A stretch of 64,000 bases of DNA from Nymphaea colorata (taxonomy: Eukaryota > Streptophyta > Magnoliopsida > Nymphaeales > Nymphaeaceae): contig NC_045138.2 of assembly GCF_008831285.2 (NCBI RefSeq), positions 3,512,143-3,576,142 of the forward strand, in the 5' to 3' direction. The stretch's first letter is position 1, and each line of letters begins with the position of its first letter. The translations under genes were made by a program, and so were the position numbers. Positions 24,550 through 34,266 of the stretch are shown here, piece after piece. Under the pieces are notes generated by a model, which was not told the DNA's origin, ran no database searches, and was given only the letters and a program-made list of their open reading frames with translations.

Positions 24550-27500
24550 ATGTCGATCATCACAAACGAGGCAGCGCGGGAGATTGCCAGCGGTACTTTC
24601 CAATATCCGCTGCTCACGGCAACCAACTATACCAGTTGGGTGATTAGGGTCCAGGCCATGATGGAAGATCAAGGCGTCTGGGAGGCAGTCGAGCCGACGG
24701 CAGGTGTGGCTGTCGACACGAGGAAGGACAAGAAGGCGAGGTCGCATTTTCTCCAAGCCCTCCCAGAGGATCTCCTAATGCAAGTGGCGAAGAAGGCGAC
24801 GGCAAAGGAGGTCTGGGATTGCCTCAAGACGAGATTTGTCGGGGCAGATCGCGTGAGGAATGCACGTCTGCAGACGTTGAAGAGTGACTTTGACGCCATG
24901 AGGATGCAAGAAGGAGAGTCGTTGGATCAATATGCGGGTAGGCTCACCGGAATGTCCGTCAGGTATGCCAACTTAGGGGGCACCCTAAGCGATGTCGCCT
25001 TAGTCAAGAAGCTATTTGACACCGTTCCAAATAGGTTTCTTAGCGTAATCGCGGGCATAGAGCAATTTTGCGACCTCGACACAATGTTGTTTGAAGAGGC
25101 TGTGGGACGACTCAAGACGTACGAAGAACGCTCTCGTCCCCGAGCATTCGGTACCGGCGGCAATGGCGATGCGCAACTGCTTCTCACTCAGGCTGAGTGG
25201 GATGCACGGCAGAAGAGAAGCGGCAGCGACCCGTCGTCGACCCGAAGGGAGACGGGTCACAGGGAAGGAGGTGCTCGCAACCGGGGTGGTCGCGGGCGCG
25301 GTAGAGGGCGCGGGAGAGGCGGACGAGGCGACTTCCCGCTGAAAGACAGAGCAGGTGGCTCTGGAGGCGATGGTCGTGACAAGAGTCACATCCGTTGCTT
25401 CAATTGCAACGAATTGGGGCATTATGCGAACCGGTGCAAGGCTCCCAAAAAGAAGGAAGAGGCGCATCTCACACAAACTGACGACACCGAACCAACTCTG
25501 TTGCTTGCAGAGTTGGAAGAAGCAGTGCCCGCTGCACCTGAGAGACAAGAAGCCGTCCTGCTGAATGAAGAGCAAGTATGGCCCGAACTGCACGGGACCG
25601 AGCACGGTAAGGAAACTACCGACACCTGGTACCTGGATAACGGTGCCAGCAACCACATGACCGGAGACAAGGTCAAGTTTCGGGAGTTGAACGAGGCAAT
25701 CACCGGCAAGGTGAAGTTCGGCGATGGCTCATCGGTGCAGATCATGGGTAAGGGTTCAATTCTTTTTAAATGCAAAAATGATGATCAATGGCTGCTCCAG
25801 GAAGTATACTATATTCCAAGGCCTTGCAGCAACATCGCGAGTCTCGGGCAACTCACTGAGGTGGGCCACAAGGTGGTTATGGATGAAGACAAACTAGAGG
25901 TATTTGTCAAAAATCCAGGGCAGTTGATCATGAAGGTGAGACGCACGCCAAATCGTCTCTATCGCATCGAGCTGCAGATTGCAAGGCCAGTGTGTCTCTT
26001 GGCAAACCTCGAAGATCCGGCATGGTTGTGGCATGCTCGTCTCGGCCACGTCAACTTTCAAGCATTGAAGATGCTTGTAAACAAGAAGATGGCAACCGGG
26101 GTACCGCCTATCTCTCATCCCGCTCAGTTATGCCGGGAGTGTTTGGTGGCGAAGCAGACGAGACAGTCGTTCCCGTCGGCAGCCATCTATCGAGCGAAGG
26201 AGCCACTCGAACTCTTGCACGCTGATCTTTGCGGCCCGATCACGCCACCCACCCCTGCCGGTAATAGCTATTTCTTAGTAATAGTTGATGACTTCACTCG
26301 TTGGATGTGGTTGTGCGTGATCAGAACAAAAGACCAGACATGCTCAGCGTTTATGAAGGTCAAGGCGTTGGCCGAGAACGCGTGCGGGCATCACGTCAAG
26401 ACGCTCCGGACCGATCGTGGAGGCGAGTTCCTCTCTCTTGAGTTCGCCAATGTGTGTGAACAGGCGGGCATTGCGCGACACCTCACTGCGCCATACTCAC
26501 CACAACAAAACGGTGTGGTGGAGAGGAGGAACAGGACAGTGATGGCGATGGCAAGATCTCTTCTCAAGAGCATGAGCATGCCGGGAAGATTTTGGGGAGA
26601 GGCGGTACGACACGCAGTCTACCTGTTGAACCGCTTGCCTACGAAGACCATGGGCGAGCGCACCCCGTATGAAGCTTGGAGTCATAGGAAGCTGGATCTT
26701 GCACATCTTCGATTGTTCGGCTGCACGGCGCATGCCATGGTGACAACACCACACCTCAAGAAGCTTGATGATCGCAGCCAGCCAATGGTGTATCTCGGCG
26801 TCGAGGATGGCTGCAAGGCACACCGATTATTCGATCCGCGGCGCGGGAGAATCCATGTAAGTCGTGATGTTAAATTTGAAGAAAAATTAAAGTGGAATTG
26901 GAACATGGATGCAGGAGGCAGTGATTCGTCGAATTTCACTGTTGAGGATGAATCAACAGTGGACAACTCAGTTGCAAGCGGACAAGCAGGAAGGTCGCTA
27001 TCCATGGATCTAGGCTACCCTACTTCTTCATCGACATCGATGGGTGGCGAAGCAACGCCGGTGGTGACGTCGGCTCGGAGATTGCTGGTGGATGAAACTG
27101 CCGCAACCTCGGAGATGGAGGACAGTAATGACGGACCCGTTCGGTATAGACATATCGATGATATCATGCGAGACGCTCGGCATGTCGAGCTCGATGATGA
27201 AGACGTCGAAGAAGAGGCCATGCTTGCGGCAATAGAGGAGCCATCGTGTTATCAAGAGGCAATGGGCCAACCGGCATGGGTGGATGCGATGGCCAAGGAA
27301 ATTGAGTCCATTGAAAAAAATTCGACCTGGACGCTGACAACCCTACCAGTTGGAACCAAAGCAATTGGACTCAAATGGGTGTTCAAATTAAAGAAAAACT
27401 CAGACGGAGAGGTGATCAAGCACAAGGCCAGACTAGTCGCAAAAGGCTATGTTCAACGGCAAGGGATCGACTTCGATGAGGTGTTTGCACCAGTCGCCAG

Positions 27501-28782
27501 GCTCGACACCGTGCGAGTCATCCTTGCCGTCGCAGCCAACCGTGGGTGGCAAGTCCATCACCTCGACGTCAAATCAGCATTCCTCAATGGCGAACTTGAG
27601 GAGGAGGTTTATGTAACTCAGCCAGAAGGTTTCACGGTGAAGAACAATGAGCATATGGTGCTCAAACTAAGCAAGGCATTGTACGGCCTCCGACAAGCAC
27701 CTCGTGCTTGGAACACGCGGCTGGATCGAAGCCTGAAGCACCTTGGGTTCTCAAAGTGCGCGCTTGAACAAGCCATGTATACGAGGGGAAAAGACCGTAC
27801 CGGTATCATCGTCGGAGTTTATGTTGATGATCTAATTGTAACAGGGGAGGATTCGGAGGCAATCGCATCATTCAAGCAGCAGATGATGGCTGAGTTCGAG
27901 ATGAGCGACCTCGGCCTGCTCACCTATTACCTTGGGATTGAGGTGAAACAAGGTGAAGACGGTATCTGGATCAAACAAGCAGCCTATGCCAAAAAGGTAC
28001 TAATTCAATTTGGCATGTTTGATTGCAATCCTACTAAAATCCCTATGGAACCAAGGTCACAGTTGAACAAGGATCCCGAAGGACAACCGGTGGATGCAAC
28101 TGAGTACCGACGAGTCATCGGATGTCTAAGGTATCTTCTCCACACAAGACCAGATCTTTCGTATGCTGTCGGTGTAGCTAGTAGATTCATGGAGAGACCG
28201 ACAGTGATGCACCACAAAGCAATGAAGCAGATTTTACGTTATTTGAAAAGCACAATCAACTTCGGTCTTGTATACACCAGAGGAAAAGGAGAAGAAGTGA
28301 TTGTCGGGTTCACGGATAGTGACCTGGCGGGCGACGTCGATGATCGGAAAAGCACCGGAGGCATGGCGTTCTATGTAAATGAAAGCCTAGTCTCATGGAA
28401 CTCGCAAAAGCAGAAGACCGTTGCTCTGTCTTCATGCGAGGCTGAGTTCATGGCAGCAACTGCGGCGGCATGTCAAGCACTTTGGCTTAGAGGACTCTTG
28501 GCCGAACTGATTGGGAGAGAGCCGCAAGTGGTGAAGTTGTATGTGGACAACAAGTCCGCAATCGCACTGATGAAAAACCCAGTTTTTCATGGACGTAGTA
28601 AACACATTGATACAAAGTTCCATTTCATTCGAGAATGTGTCGAAAGAGGACATATTATTGTGGATTTTGTACGCACAGATGAACAACGAGCGAATCTTAT
28701 GACAAAGGCATTATCAGCGGCAAAGTTGGCAACAATGCGACACATACTTGGTGTTCGAGAGCTCGGGCCACATCAGGATTAG
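24550..28782 (+). CDS. Copia Gag-Pol polyprotein
   Basis: One uninterrupted frame of 1410 aa from the ATG at 24550 (an in-frame ATG at 24523 would add nine residues). Domains in order, with numbering from 24550: Gag of the UBN2 type (about 50-190); Arg/Gly-rich linker; CCHC zinc knuckle starting at Cys283 (CFNCNELGHYANRC); aspartic protease with WYLDNGASNHM, catalytic Asp363; GAG-pre-integrase HHCC region (about 493-540); integrase catalytic Asp559, Asp622 and Glu658 with 35 residues between the last two; reverse transcriptase with YVDD at 1091-1094; RNase H (FTDSDLAGD near 1255, YVDNKSA near 1333). The C-terminus reaches the purine tract. No stop, frameshift or missing catalytic residue is visible, so the protein could be functional. 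The Asp-Asn-Gly-Ala protease signature in place of Asp-Ser/Thr-Gly-Ala occurs in many plant copia elements. Confidence 0.97.
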   Translation: MSIITNEAAREIASGTFQYPLLTATNYTSWVIRVQAMMEDQGVWEAVEPTAGVAVDTRKDKKARSHFLQALPEDLLMQVAKKATAKEVWDCLKTRFVGADRVRNARLQTLKSDFDAMRMQEGESLDQYAGRLTGMSVRYANLGGTLSDVALVKKLFDTVPNRFLSVIAGIEQFCDLDTMLFEEAVGRLKTYEERSRPRAFGTGGNGDAQLLLTQAEWDARQKRSGSDPSSTRRETGHREGGARNRGGRGRGRGRGRGGRGDFPLKDRAGGSGGDGRDKSHIRCFNCNELGHYANRCKAPKKKEEAHLTQTDDTEPTLLLAELEEAVPAAPERQEAVLLNEEQVWPELHGTEHGKETTDTWYLDNGASNHMTGDKVKFRELNEAITGKVKFGDGSSVQIMGKGSILFKCKNDDQWLLQEVYYIPRPCSNIASLGQLTEVGHKVVMDEDKLEVFVKNPGQLIMKVRRTPNRLYRIELQIARPVCLLANLEDPAWLWHARLGHVNFQALKMLVNKKMATGVPPISHPAQLCRECLVAKQTRQSFPSAAIYRAKEPLELLHADLCGPITPPTPAGNSYFLVIVDDFTRWMWLCVIRTKDQTCSAFMKVKALAENACGHHVKTLRTDRGGEFLSLEFANVCEQAGIARHLTAPYSPQQNGVVERRNRTVMAMARSLLKSMSMPGRFWGEAVRHAVYLLNRLPTKTMGERTPYEAWSHRKLDLAHLRLFGCTAHAMVTTPHLKKLDDRSQPMVYLGVEDGCKAHRLFDPRRGRIHVSRDVKFEEKLKWNWNMDAGGSDSSNFTVEDESTVDNSVASGQAGRSLSMDLGYPTSSSTSMGGEATPVVTSARRLLVDETAATSEMEDSNDGPVRYRHIDDIMRDARHVELDDEDVEEEAMLAAIEEPSCYQEAMGQPAWVDAMAKEIESIEKNSTWTLTTLPVGTKAIGLKWVFKLKKNSDGEVIKHKARLVAKGYVQRQGIDFDEVFAPVARLDTVRVILAVAANRGWQVHHLDVKSAFLNGELEEEVYVTQPEGFTVKNNEHMVLKLSKALYGLRQAPRAWNTRLDRSLKHLGFSKCALEQAMYTRGKDRTGIIVGVYVDDLIVTGEDSEAIASFKQQMMAEFEMSDLGLLTYYLGIEVKQGEDGIWIKQAAYAKKVLIQFGMFDCNPTKIPMEPRSQLNKDPEGQPVDATEYRRVIGCLRYLLHTRPDLSYAVGVASRFMERPTVMHHKAMKQILRYLKSTINFGLVYTRGKGEEVIVGFTDSDLAGDVDDRKSTGGMAFYVNESLVSWNSQKQKTVALSSCEAEFMAATAAACQALWLRGLLAELIGREPQVVKLYVDNKSAIALMKNPVFHGRSKHIDTKFHFIRECVERGHIIVDFVRTDEQRANLMTKALSAAKLATMRHILGVRELGPHQD

Positions 28783-28790
28783 GGGGGAGA
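28780..28790 (+). other. Polypurine tract
   Basis: TAGGGGGGAGA overlaps the gag-pol stop codon and lies directly before the right LTR. It is the expected primer for plus-strand DNA synthesis. Confidence 0.9.
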
Positions 28791-28791
28791 T

Positions 28792-29320
28792 TGTTGCTCT
28801 AACTCCTGAAGTGGAGGAGCTCGTGAGAACGTGTGGAGCTCGTGGGAAAAGCATGAGTGCGTGAAGGAGTGAAAAGTGGAAACAAGAGAAAGTGTGTGCG
28901 GTTTCAAATCATGGGCAGTTAAATAAGGAGTGGAGAAAATGGTGGAAGCTGAAAAAGTTGAAGCGGAGGGATCGTGAGAAAGCACGATCTACGAGTTGCT
29001 AAACTTACTCGTTAAGTTTTTCAGTTTTTTTTTATCGTCTATAAATGTTAGCTTTTTTTACTAAAGTTGAGAAGTTAATGCCAAAAGAGGAGAAGAAAGT
29101 TTCCATCTTTCTCTCCCTCCCTCTCTCGCTCTTTACTCTCTCTCTCCTGCCGTCCTTGACTCTCTCTCTCACGCTGCCCTAGACGCAGCTTGCTTCTCTC
29201 TCTGCCCGTGTACAGCTGCTCCCTCTCTTGCCCTTTCCCTCGTTGGTGTGTTGCAGCCTACGGTCCCCTCTCTTCATTTTGTCATTACCAAAAGAGAGGG
29301 ATTGAGTGTGAATCGCGGGA
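28792..29320 (+). repeat. Right (3') LTR of the young copia element
   Basis: It carries the 159 bp missing from the left LTR and a TATAAATG at 29040-29047. Its sequence matches the left copy up to AATCGCGGGA (29320), then departs; the last 11 bases of the left LTR (GAACGCCAACA) are absent. Flanking DNA begins with CCTCCCGATC. Confidence 0.92.
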
Positions 29321-29952
29321 CCTCCCGATCACCATTCTTGTAAGCACGCTTACCTTTGCTACTGTGAGGTACAGATCTGACCCACCCAGTCATTTTCAGA
29401 AGTAAGACTACCCATTCAGTTTCAGGCTAGTTACCCAAGTGGGCAACTCCCATTTCTCAAGGCAGAACAATTTCTAGCTTTTTGGCAAGAAGGAAATGGT
29501 CCGCTTAGTCCCTTTTAACAGCAAGCACCGACTGGCCATTCCTGGTCGGACTTTGCAACAATTTTTTCTTATACCATACGAAGCTACAAAACATCAGCTC
29601 CTACCATACTTTGGCAGCAATCCCTGGAATCAGGACGAATTTCGAGGTTTAAAACCAACATTTATCCCATGGCATATATGACTCTGCCGTTGCATTCGAC
29701 TTGTGAATGGCAGGAAAGGGGCTGCATATGGATTATGATCTGTGGCCTAGTAATTGGAAAAGATTATGAAAATGGGGAAATACACATTGCATTATTCCAG
29801 ATGCGTTAGGGATACCTGTCTAAGACACCCAATCTACGACAGGGCGTCATATCTCAAGACGTCCATCACACCCGTGACAGGTCTCCCCAATTGCTTTGGG
29901 CCTCATTTCTTATGACTTTAGTGATAATGAAATGTTTTGAGATGCTTCTTTC
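29321..29952. other. Spacer between the two copia elements
   Basis: About 630 bp without a recognisable gene or repeat. An open frame at 29496-29681 has no known motif. The last five bases (CTTTC) are the left target duplication of the next element. Confidence 0.6.
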
Positions 29953-30183
29953 TGTCAAGGAAATCCCTCAAGTCAAGGAGAAGAGATAATGATTAAAATA
30001 TAACACGTGGTTATGAATATTTGGTTGTGAACAAATTTACAGTTAAGAAACGAAAAAACTTTTGAATCTCGTACTGATATCCTTTAATGTTGTTACTATA
30101 GTTATCTCATTGTGAGCTATATGTAGAGTAGTAAACCATCATGAAACACATCTTCTTGAGAAGAATAAAAGATTACTGAGTTA
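29953..30183 (+). repeat. Left LTR of the old copia element
   Basis: Starts TGTCAAGGAAATCC and ends near GATTACTGAGTTA. The right edge is set by alignment to the right LTR, which ends in TA before the target duplication, so it may be off by one or two bases. Confidence 0.9.
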
Positions 30184-30222
30184 TTTTTTATGGTATCAGA
30201 GCCCTCTTCTTTTAGGGGACTA

Positions 30223-33200
30223 ATGGCATTGTCTTTCTCCTATGTTCCTGCTACTCAATAAAATGCTATCAGCGCTTTAGTGTTTGTTAAGCTCAATGGA
30301 GATAACTATCTTCATTGAAGAAGTCATTGGAATCAGTGATGAAATATCATGATCTTCTTGAGTATGTAGATGGAACTATCTCGGCTCCATCAAAAAATAT
30401 CTCCACCAATGAAAAACTAATCCAATCCAGAGTATAAGCAATGGTGCTCTTAGCTGGATAAAAGCTATAGTGAATGACTCTGTTCTTGGTCAAATTGTTT
30501 GAGTGTCATCAACAAGAGAAGCCTGGACAACTTTCGAAAAAAACATATGGCTCCCAGTCTCCACTGTGAGCCATATTTCTCATAAAAGAAGTGCATTTTA
30601 TAACAAAGGGATCTATGAGTATGACGACTTGTCTAGAGAAAATCTACTTTTTGCAAACACATTGTCTACTGCATGTCAACAAACAATGGGTAGTGATCTT
30701 ATACAAATCACTATGAATGGCCTTCCAGCAAAATATGAAAGCTTCTTAACTCTTCTTACTAGTAGAACCCACCCTTCAACAATCACCTTTGTAGAACCGG
30801 TTGATCTTCTTCTTAATCAAGAAAAAAGACTTGATTTGTTGGTGAACCAGACTGCATTCAATGTCTTTCACAACTATGTCACCATGGTACGGCAACCCTG
30901 GTGACGCACCCTATTGATTTCAGTTTTTTTTAAGTTTTTTTTATCAAATTTGATATTATTAGTATATTATAATAATAAATTAAGAATAATAATAAATACC
31001 CTCGCCACACCGTAATTTTTTGAGATGTATCGCACCTGCACCCGCACCCGCACCCCGCATTCTGGTGACATAGTTTCACAATCGAGGAAGAGGACATATA
31101 TTTTACCACAGTTATGGTGGCAGTCGTGGAGGAGGTCGGTTCCAAGGACAAGAGCGAGGACAACAAGCTGTCAGGGTAACACCAACAGTCAATCCCAACA
31201 CAACTATGATTCTAACAGAAAAGGCTATTAGAAAAATCATATTATATGTCAATATTGTGATAGAAAGGGACATTTTGCTAGATCATGCTATGATATCAAT
31301 ATGGCATTCTCTGCTATAAACATTCAAGAAACTACAGAAGAATATAGGTATCCCAACAATGGTGCTACAAATCACACTATAGCCAATGATGACATGATGA
31401 AACAAAACAACACATGCTGAAACGAGTGGCATTATGATCGGTCATGACTCTCATTTGTCTGCTTGTCATAAATGAGACTTGTCTGTTAATATGGATGGAA
31501 ATTCTTTTCTGCAAAATTATTCACTACATGTTCCTAGAATCGCTCGTAATTTATTGTCTATGGGAAAGTTTACATTTAATAATAACTGCCTTACCCCATG
31601 AATTTATTATAAAGGATTTATAGACAAGGAAGGTACTACTTCAGGAACCAAAGAAGCCTTATGGATGATATATGATCTCTACATCAAGAGAAGACACAAG
31701 TAGAGGAGCAACAATGTTTAGTAGTTGGTTCTCATTAGGTTCTAATTCTGCAATTTTTTTTTTTTGTGACATAGGCAATTAGGCCATGCAAATAAGACTA
31801 CTATTAACTTTCTAAATTCACATAGTTTTATTTCAATAAAATGTTGCAAAGGTTCTAGATTGTGTGAATCGTGCCTCATTGAAAAATCTCACAAACAACC
31901 TTTCCCTACTTCTGAATCTCATGCTACTCGTCCATTACAAATCTTGCGTATGAACGTTTGGGGACCAGATTCAGATATTTTATGCTCATTGTGGATAACT
32001 TTACTCGTTTCTCCTATATTTTTTCATTAAAGTCTAAATATTAGGTTGTTGAATGCTTCAAAATTTTCATACTACTTGTGGAGAAGCAACTAGGATATTA
32101 CATATCCATTATCCAGTCAAATAACTGAGGATAGTTTTGTAATAATGAGTTGCGACAGTTCTATGAGACGAATGTAATCTCACATCACTTTTCATGTCAA
32201 TATACCCTTGAGCAGAATGGAATAGTCGAGCGCAAGAACAAACATGTTGTAGAAATTGCTCTCAATATGATGCATGATGCAAGACTAAAATATTCTTTCT
32301 GGGTTGATGCCTGTAGAGCAGCCATATATATTATTAATCAGCTTCTGATTATTAAGTTAGATCAACAATCTCCTTTTCATAAATTGTATTGACAGCCACC
32401 AGACTATGGTCATTTTCTAATTTTTGGATAAAAAATGCTATCCTCTTCTTACTCCCACCAATTTCTTGAAATTTCAACCCAGGACTATTAAATGCATCAT
32501 CATCGGATATGCGAGCACACAAAAAAGATATCTCTACTTTGATGAAAGTCGACAAAGAATTATTGTGACCCATCATGTAACATTTGATGAGACACCCTTT
32601 GAAGATCCTCCTTCTCATAAGGTCTCGCTATTCAAAGATGATACAGAAAAGGAACTTCAACTCTGGTATCAAGCAGCAAAATGTATTGACATTTATAAAC
32701 ATGATGATCATAATTGACCACCTGTGTCCTCAAGGTATTGTTCTACCTAATGTTAACATTACTTTTCCAGTTTTACGAGATCAAGACCTCAACGTCATTG
32801 CTCCAACCACCCAACCAACTTTATTATCTTTTGATACAGGATCAAAATCTCCAGTTGGTCAAGATATTGCAGATTTCAATATTAAAGATCATGAACGATC
32901 ACTATCACAAGCATCTGTACATCAGACAACCTGTAGCAAAGAGACTGATCTACCTATCCCAAACCATCTTATCATATTCACCCAATGACAACTCGGTCAA
33001 AATCTTAGATTCCAGATTTCTTGATCGGATCCTTTGCTCTTCATCTACACTAAAGGAGAAGAAAGATTATTTTTGTTAGTCTATGTTGATGATCTTATCA
33101 TTATTGGGTCATCTTGCATTAGTATTTCCAAAATAATTTTGCAGCTTGGGCAATAATTTTTTGTCAAGGATTTAGGAACATTATCCTATTTTCTTGTAGT

Positions 33201-33905
33201 TGAAGTCACTCAAAAGTCATATGCTTTATATCTATGTCAACAACAAGATATCAAAAATATTATCTCCCGAGCAAACATGGGTACATCTAAAGATCTATTT
33301 CTCGAATGAGTCCAACTAACACTGAAAAACAGGATGATCAGTCGTTTTATGATCTATCTCTCTATCACAGCATAGTTGCAGCCCTGGAGTATGCTACCCA
33401 TACACGATCCGACATTGCATTTGTTGTCAACCGAGCGTGCCAATTCATGCATGCACCTTTAGCTGGTCATTGGACTATAGTGAAGCAAATCCTATGCTAT
33501 CTTGATGAAACCAATCACTATTCTCTTAAACTAGTTCGGTCTCTATCATTGTAGCTTAGCCTCTTCGTTGATGCAGATTGAGCTGGAAGTTCATAGGATT
33601 GAAAATCAACTGTGGGATTTGTCACATTTTTAGGTAATAATGTTGCTTCTAGAAAACAATGCATTGTTGCTCATTCCAGCAGAGAGGTTGAATAGAAGTT
33701 CCTCGCATGTGCTGCCACAGAAGTGTTGTGGCTAAAATCTCTCGTTCAGGATCTAGAAGAAAAAGTGATTCAGCCACCTATACTATGGTGTGATAATCTT
33801 GGAGCATTATACCTTACAAGTAACCTTGTATTTCACGCATGCACCAAACACATTGAAGTCGACTTCCATTTTGTATGGGATCATGTTAGCAAGAGTCACA
33901 TTTAA
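30223..33905 (+). pseudogene. Broken copia gag-pol of the old element
   Basis: Gag begins at MALSFSYVPATQ (30223) followed by a stop; the longest Gag piece is 30503-30904. A CCHC knuckle (CQYCDRKGHFARSC) lies near 31250-31295, and a protease remnant (NNGATNH) near 31355 has lost the catalytic Asp. The pre-integrase piece (QLGHANKTTINFLNSH) lies near 31780, integrase C-terminal part (EQNGIVERKN) near 32211, and YVDD of reverse transcriptase at about 33084. RNase H pieces run from about 33560 to 33905 (WCDNLGALYLTSN). Between about 33018 and 33028 the frame jumps from the Gag-Pol linker (TTRSKS) straight to sequence just before YVDD, so most of the polymerase fingers and palm are gone. It cannot encode a working polyprotein. 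Confidence 0.9.
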
Positions 33906-34030
33906 ATAAAATTCATTCAGACGAATGAACAACTAATCGATGGCTTAACAAAGGCGTTCAACTCCAATCCTTTTAGAAATTTCAGAACCAAGCTAAATGT
34001 TGTGGAGCCCCCATTCAGCTTGAGGGAGAA

Positions 34031-34261
34031 TGTTAAGGAAATCCTTGAAGTCAAGGAGAAGAGATAATGACTAAAAATATAGCAAGTGGTTATGAGTCTT
34101 TGGTTGCGATCAGATTTGAGGTTCAAAAACAGAAAATCTTTTGAATCTCGTATTGATATCCTTTAATGTTGTTACCATAGTTATCTCATTGTAAACTATA
34201 TATAGAGTTGTAAACCATCGTTAAATACATCTTCTTGAGAAAAATAAAAGATTAGTGAGTA
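34031..34261 (+). repeat. Right LTR of the old copia element
   Basis: Starts TGTTAAGGAAATCC right after the purine tract and ends GATTAGTGAGTA before the CTTTC target duplication. Confidence 0.92.
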
Positions 34262-34266
34262 CTTTC

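Larger units (their letters stand above)
24120..29320 (+). mobile_element. Ty1/copia LTR retrotransposon with uninterrupted gag-pol
   Basis: Boundaries come from the two LTRs (24120-24500 and 28792-29320). A primer-binding site follows the left LTR and a purine tract precedes the right one. A single frame encodes Gag, protease, integrase, reverse transcriptase and RNase H, with integrase before reverse transcriptase, which is the copia order. In shared LTR sequence I count three substitutions (near 24380, 24386 and 24424) over about 370 bp, so the insertion is young. The left LTR carries a 159-bp deletion and the right LTR lacks its last 11 bp, so the expected 5-bp target duplication is not intact: AACCT precedes the element and CCT follows it. 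Confidence 0.96.
29953..34261 (+). mobile_element. Old, decayed Ty1/copia retrotransposon
   Basis: Two 231-bp LTRs (29953-30183 and 34031-34261) bracket the element, and CTTTC occurs on both sides (29948-29952 and 34262-34266) as a 5-bp target duplication. TGGTATCAGAGC at 30191-30202 is the primer site and TTGAGGGAGAA at 34020-34030 the purine tract. The LTRs differ at roughly 30-40 positions, so the insertion is old. The coding part has many stops and frameshifts and lacks the centre of reverse transcriptase. It lies in the same orientation as the young element upstream. Confidence 0.94.

Noticed and set aside
24348-24647. Short frames inside the left LTR and its boundary
   Set aside because: The same frames recur in the right LTR and have no protein features; they are LTR sequence.
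30191-30202. tRNA gene fragment suggested by TGGTATCAGAGC
   Set aside because: It is the retrotransposon primer-binding site; there is no cloverleaf around it.
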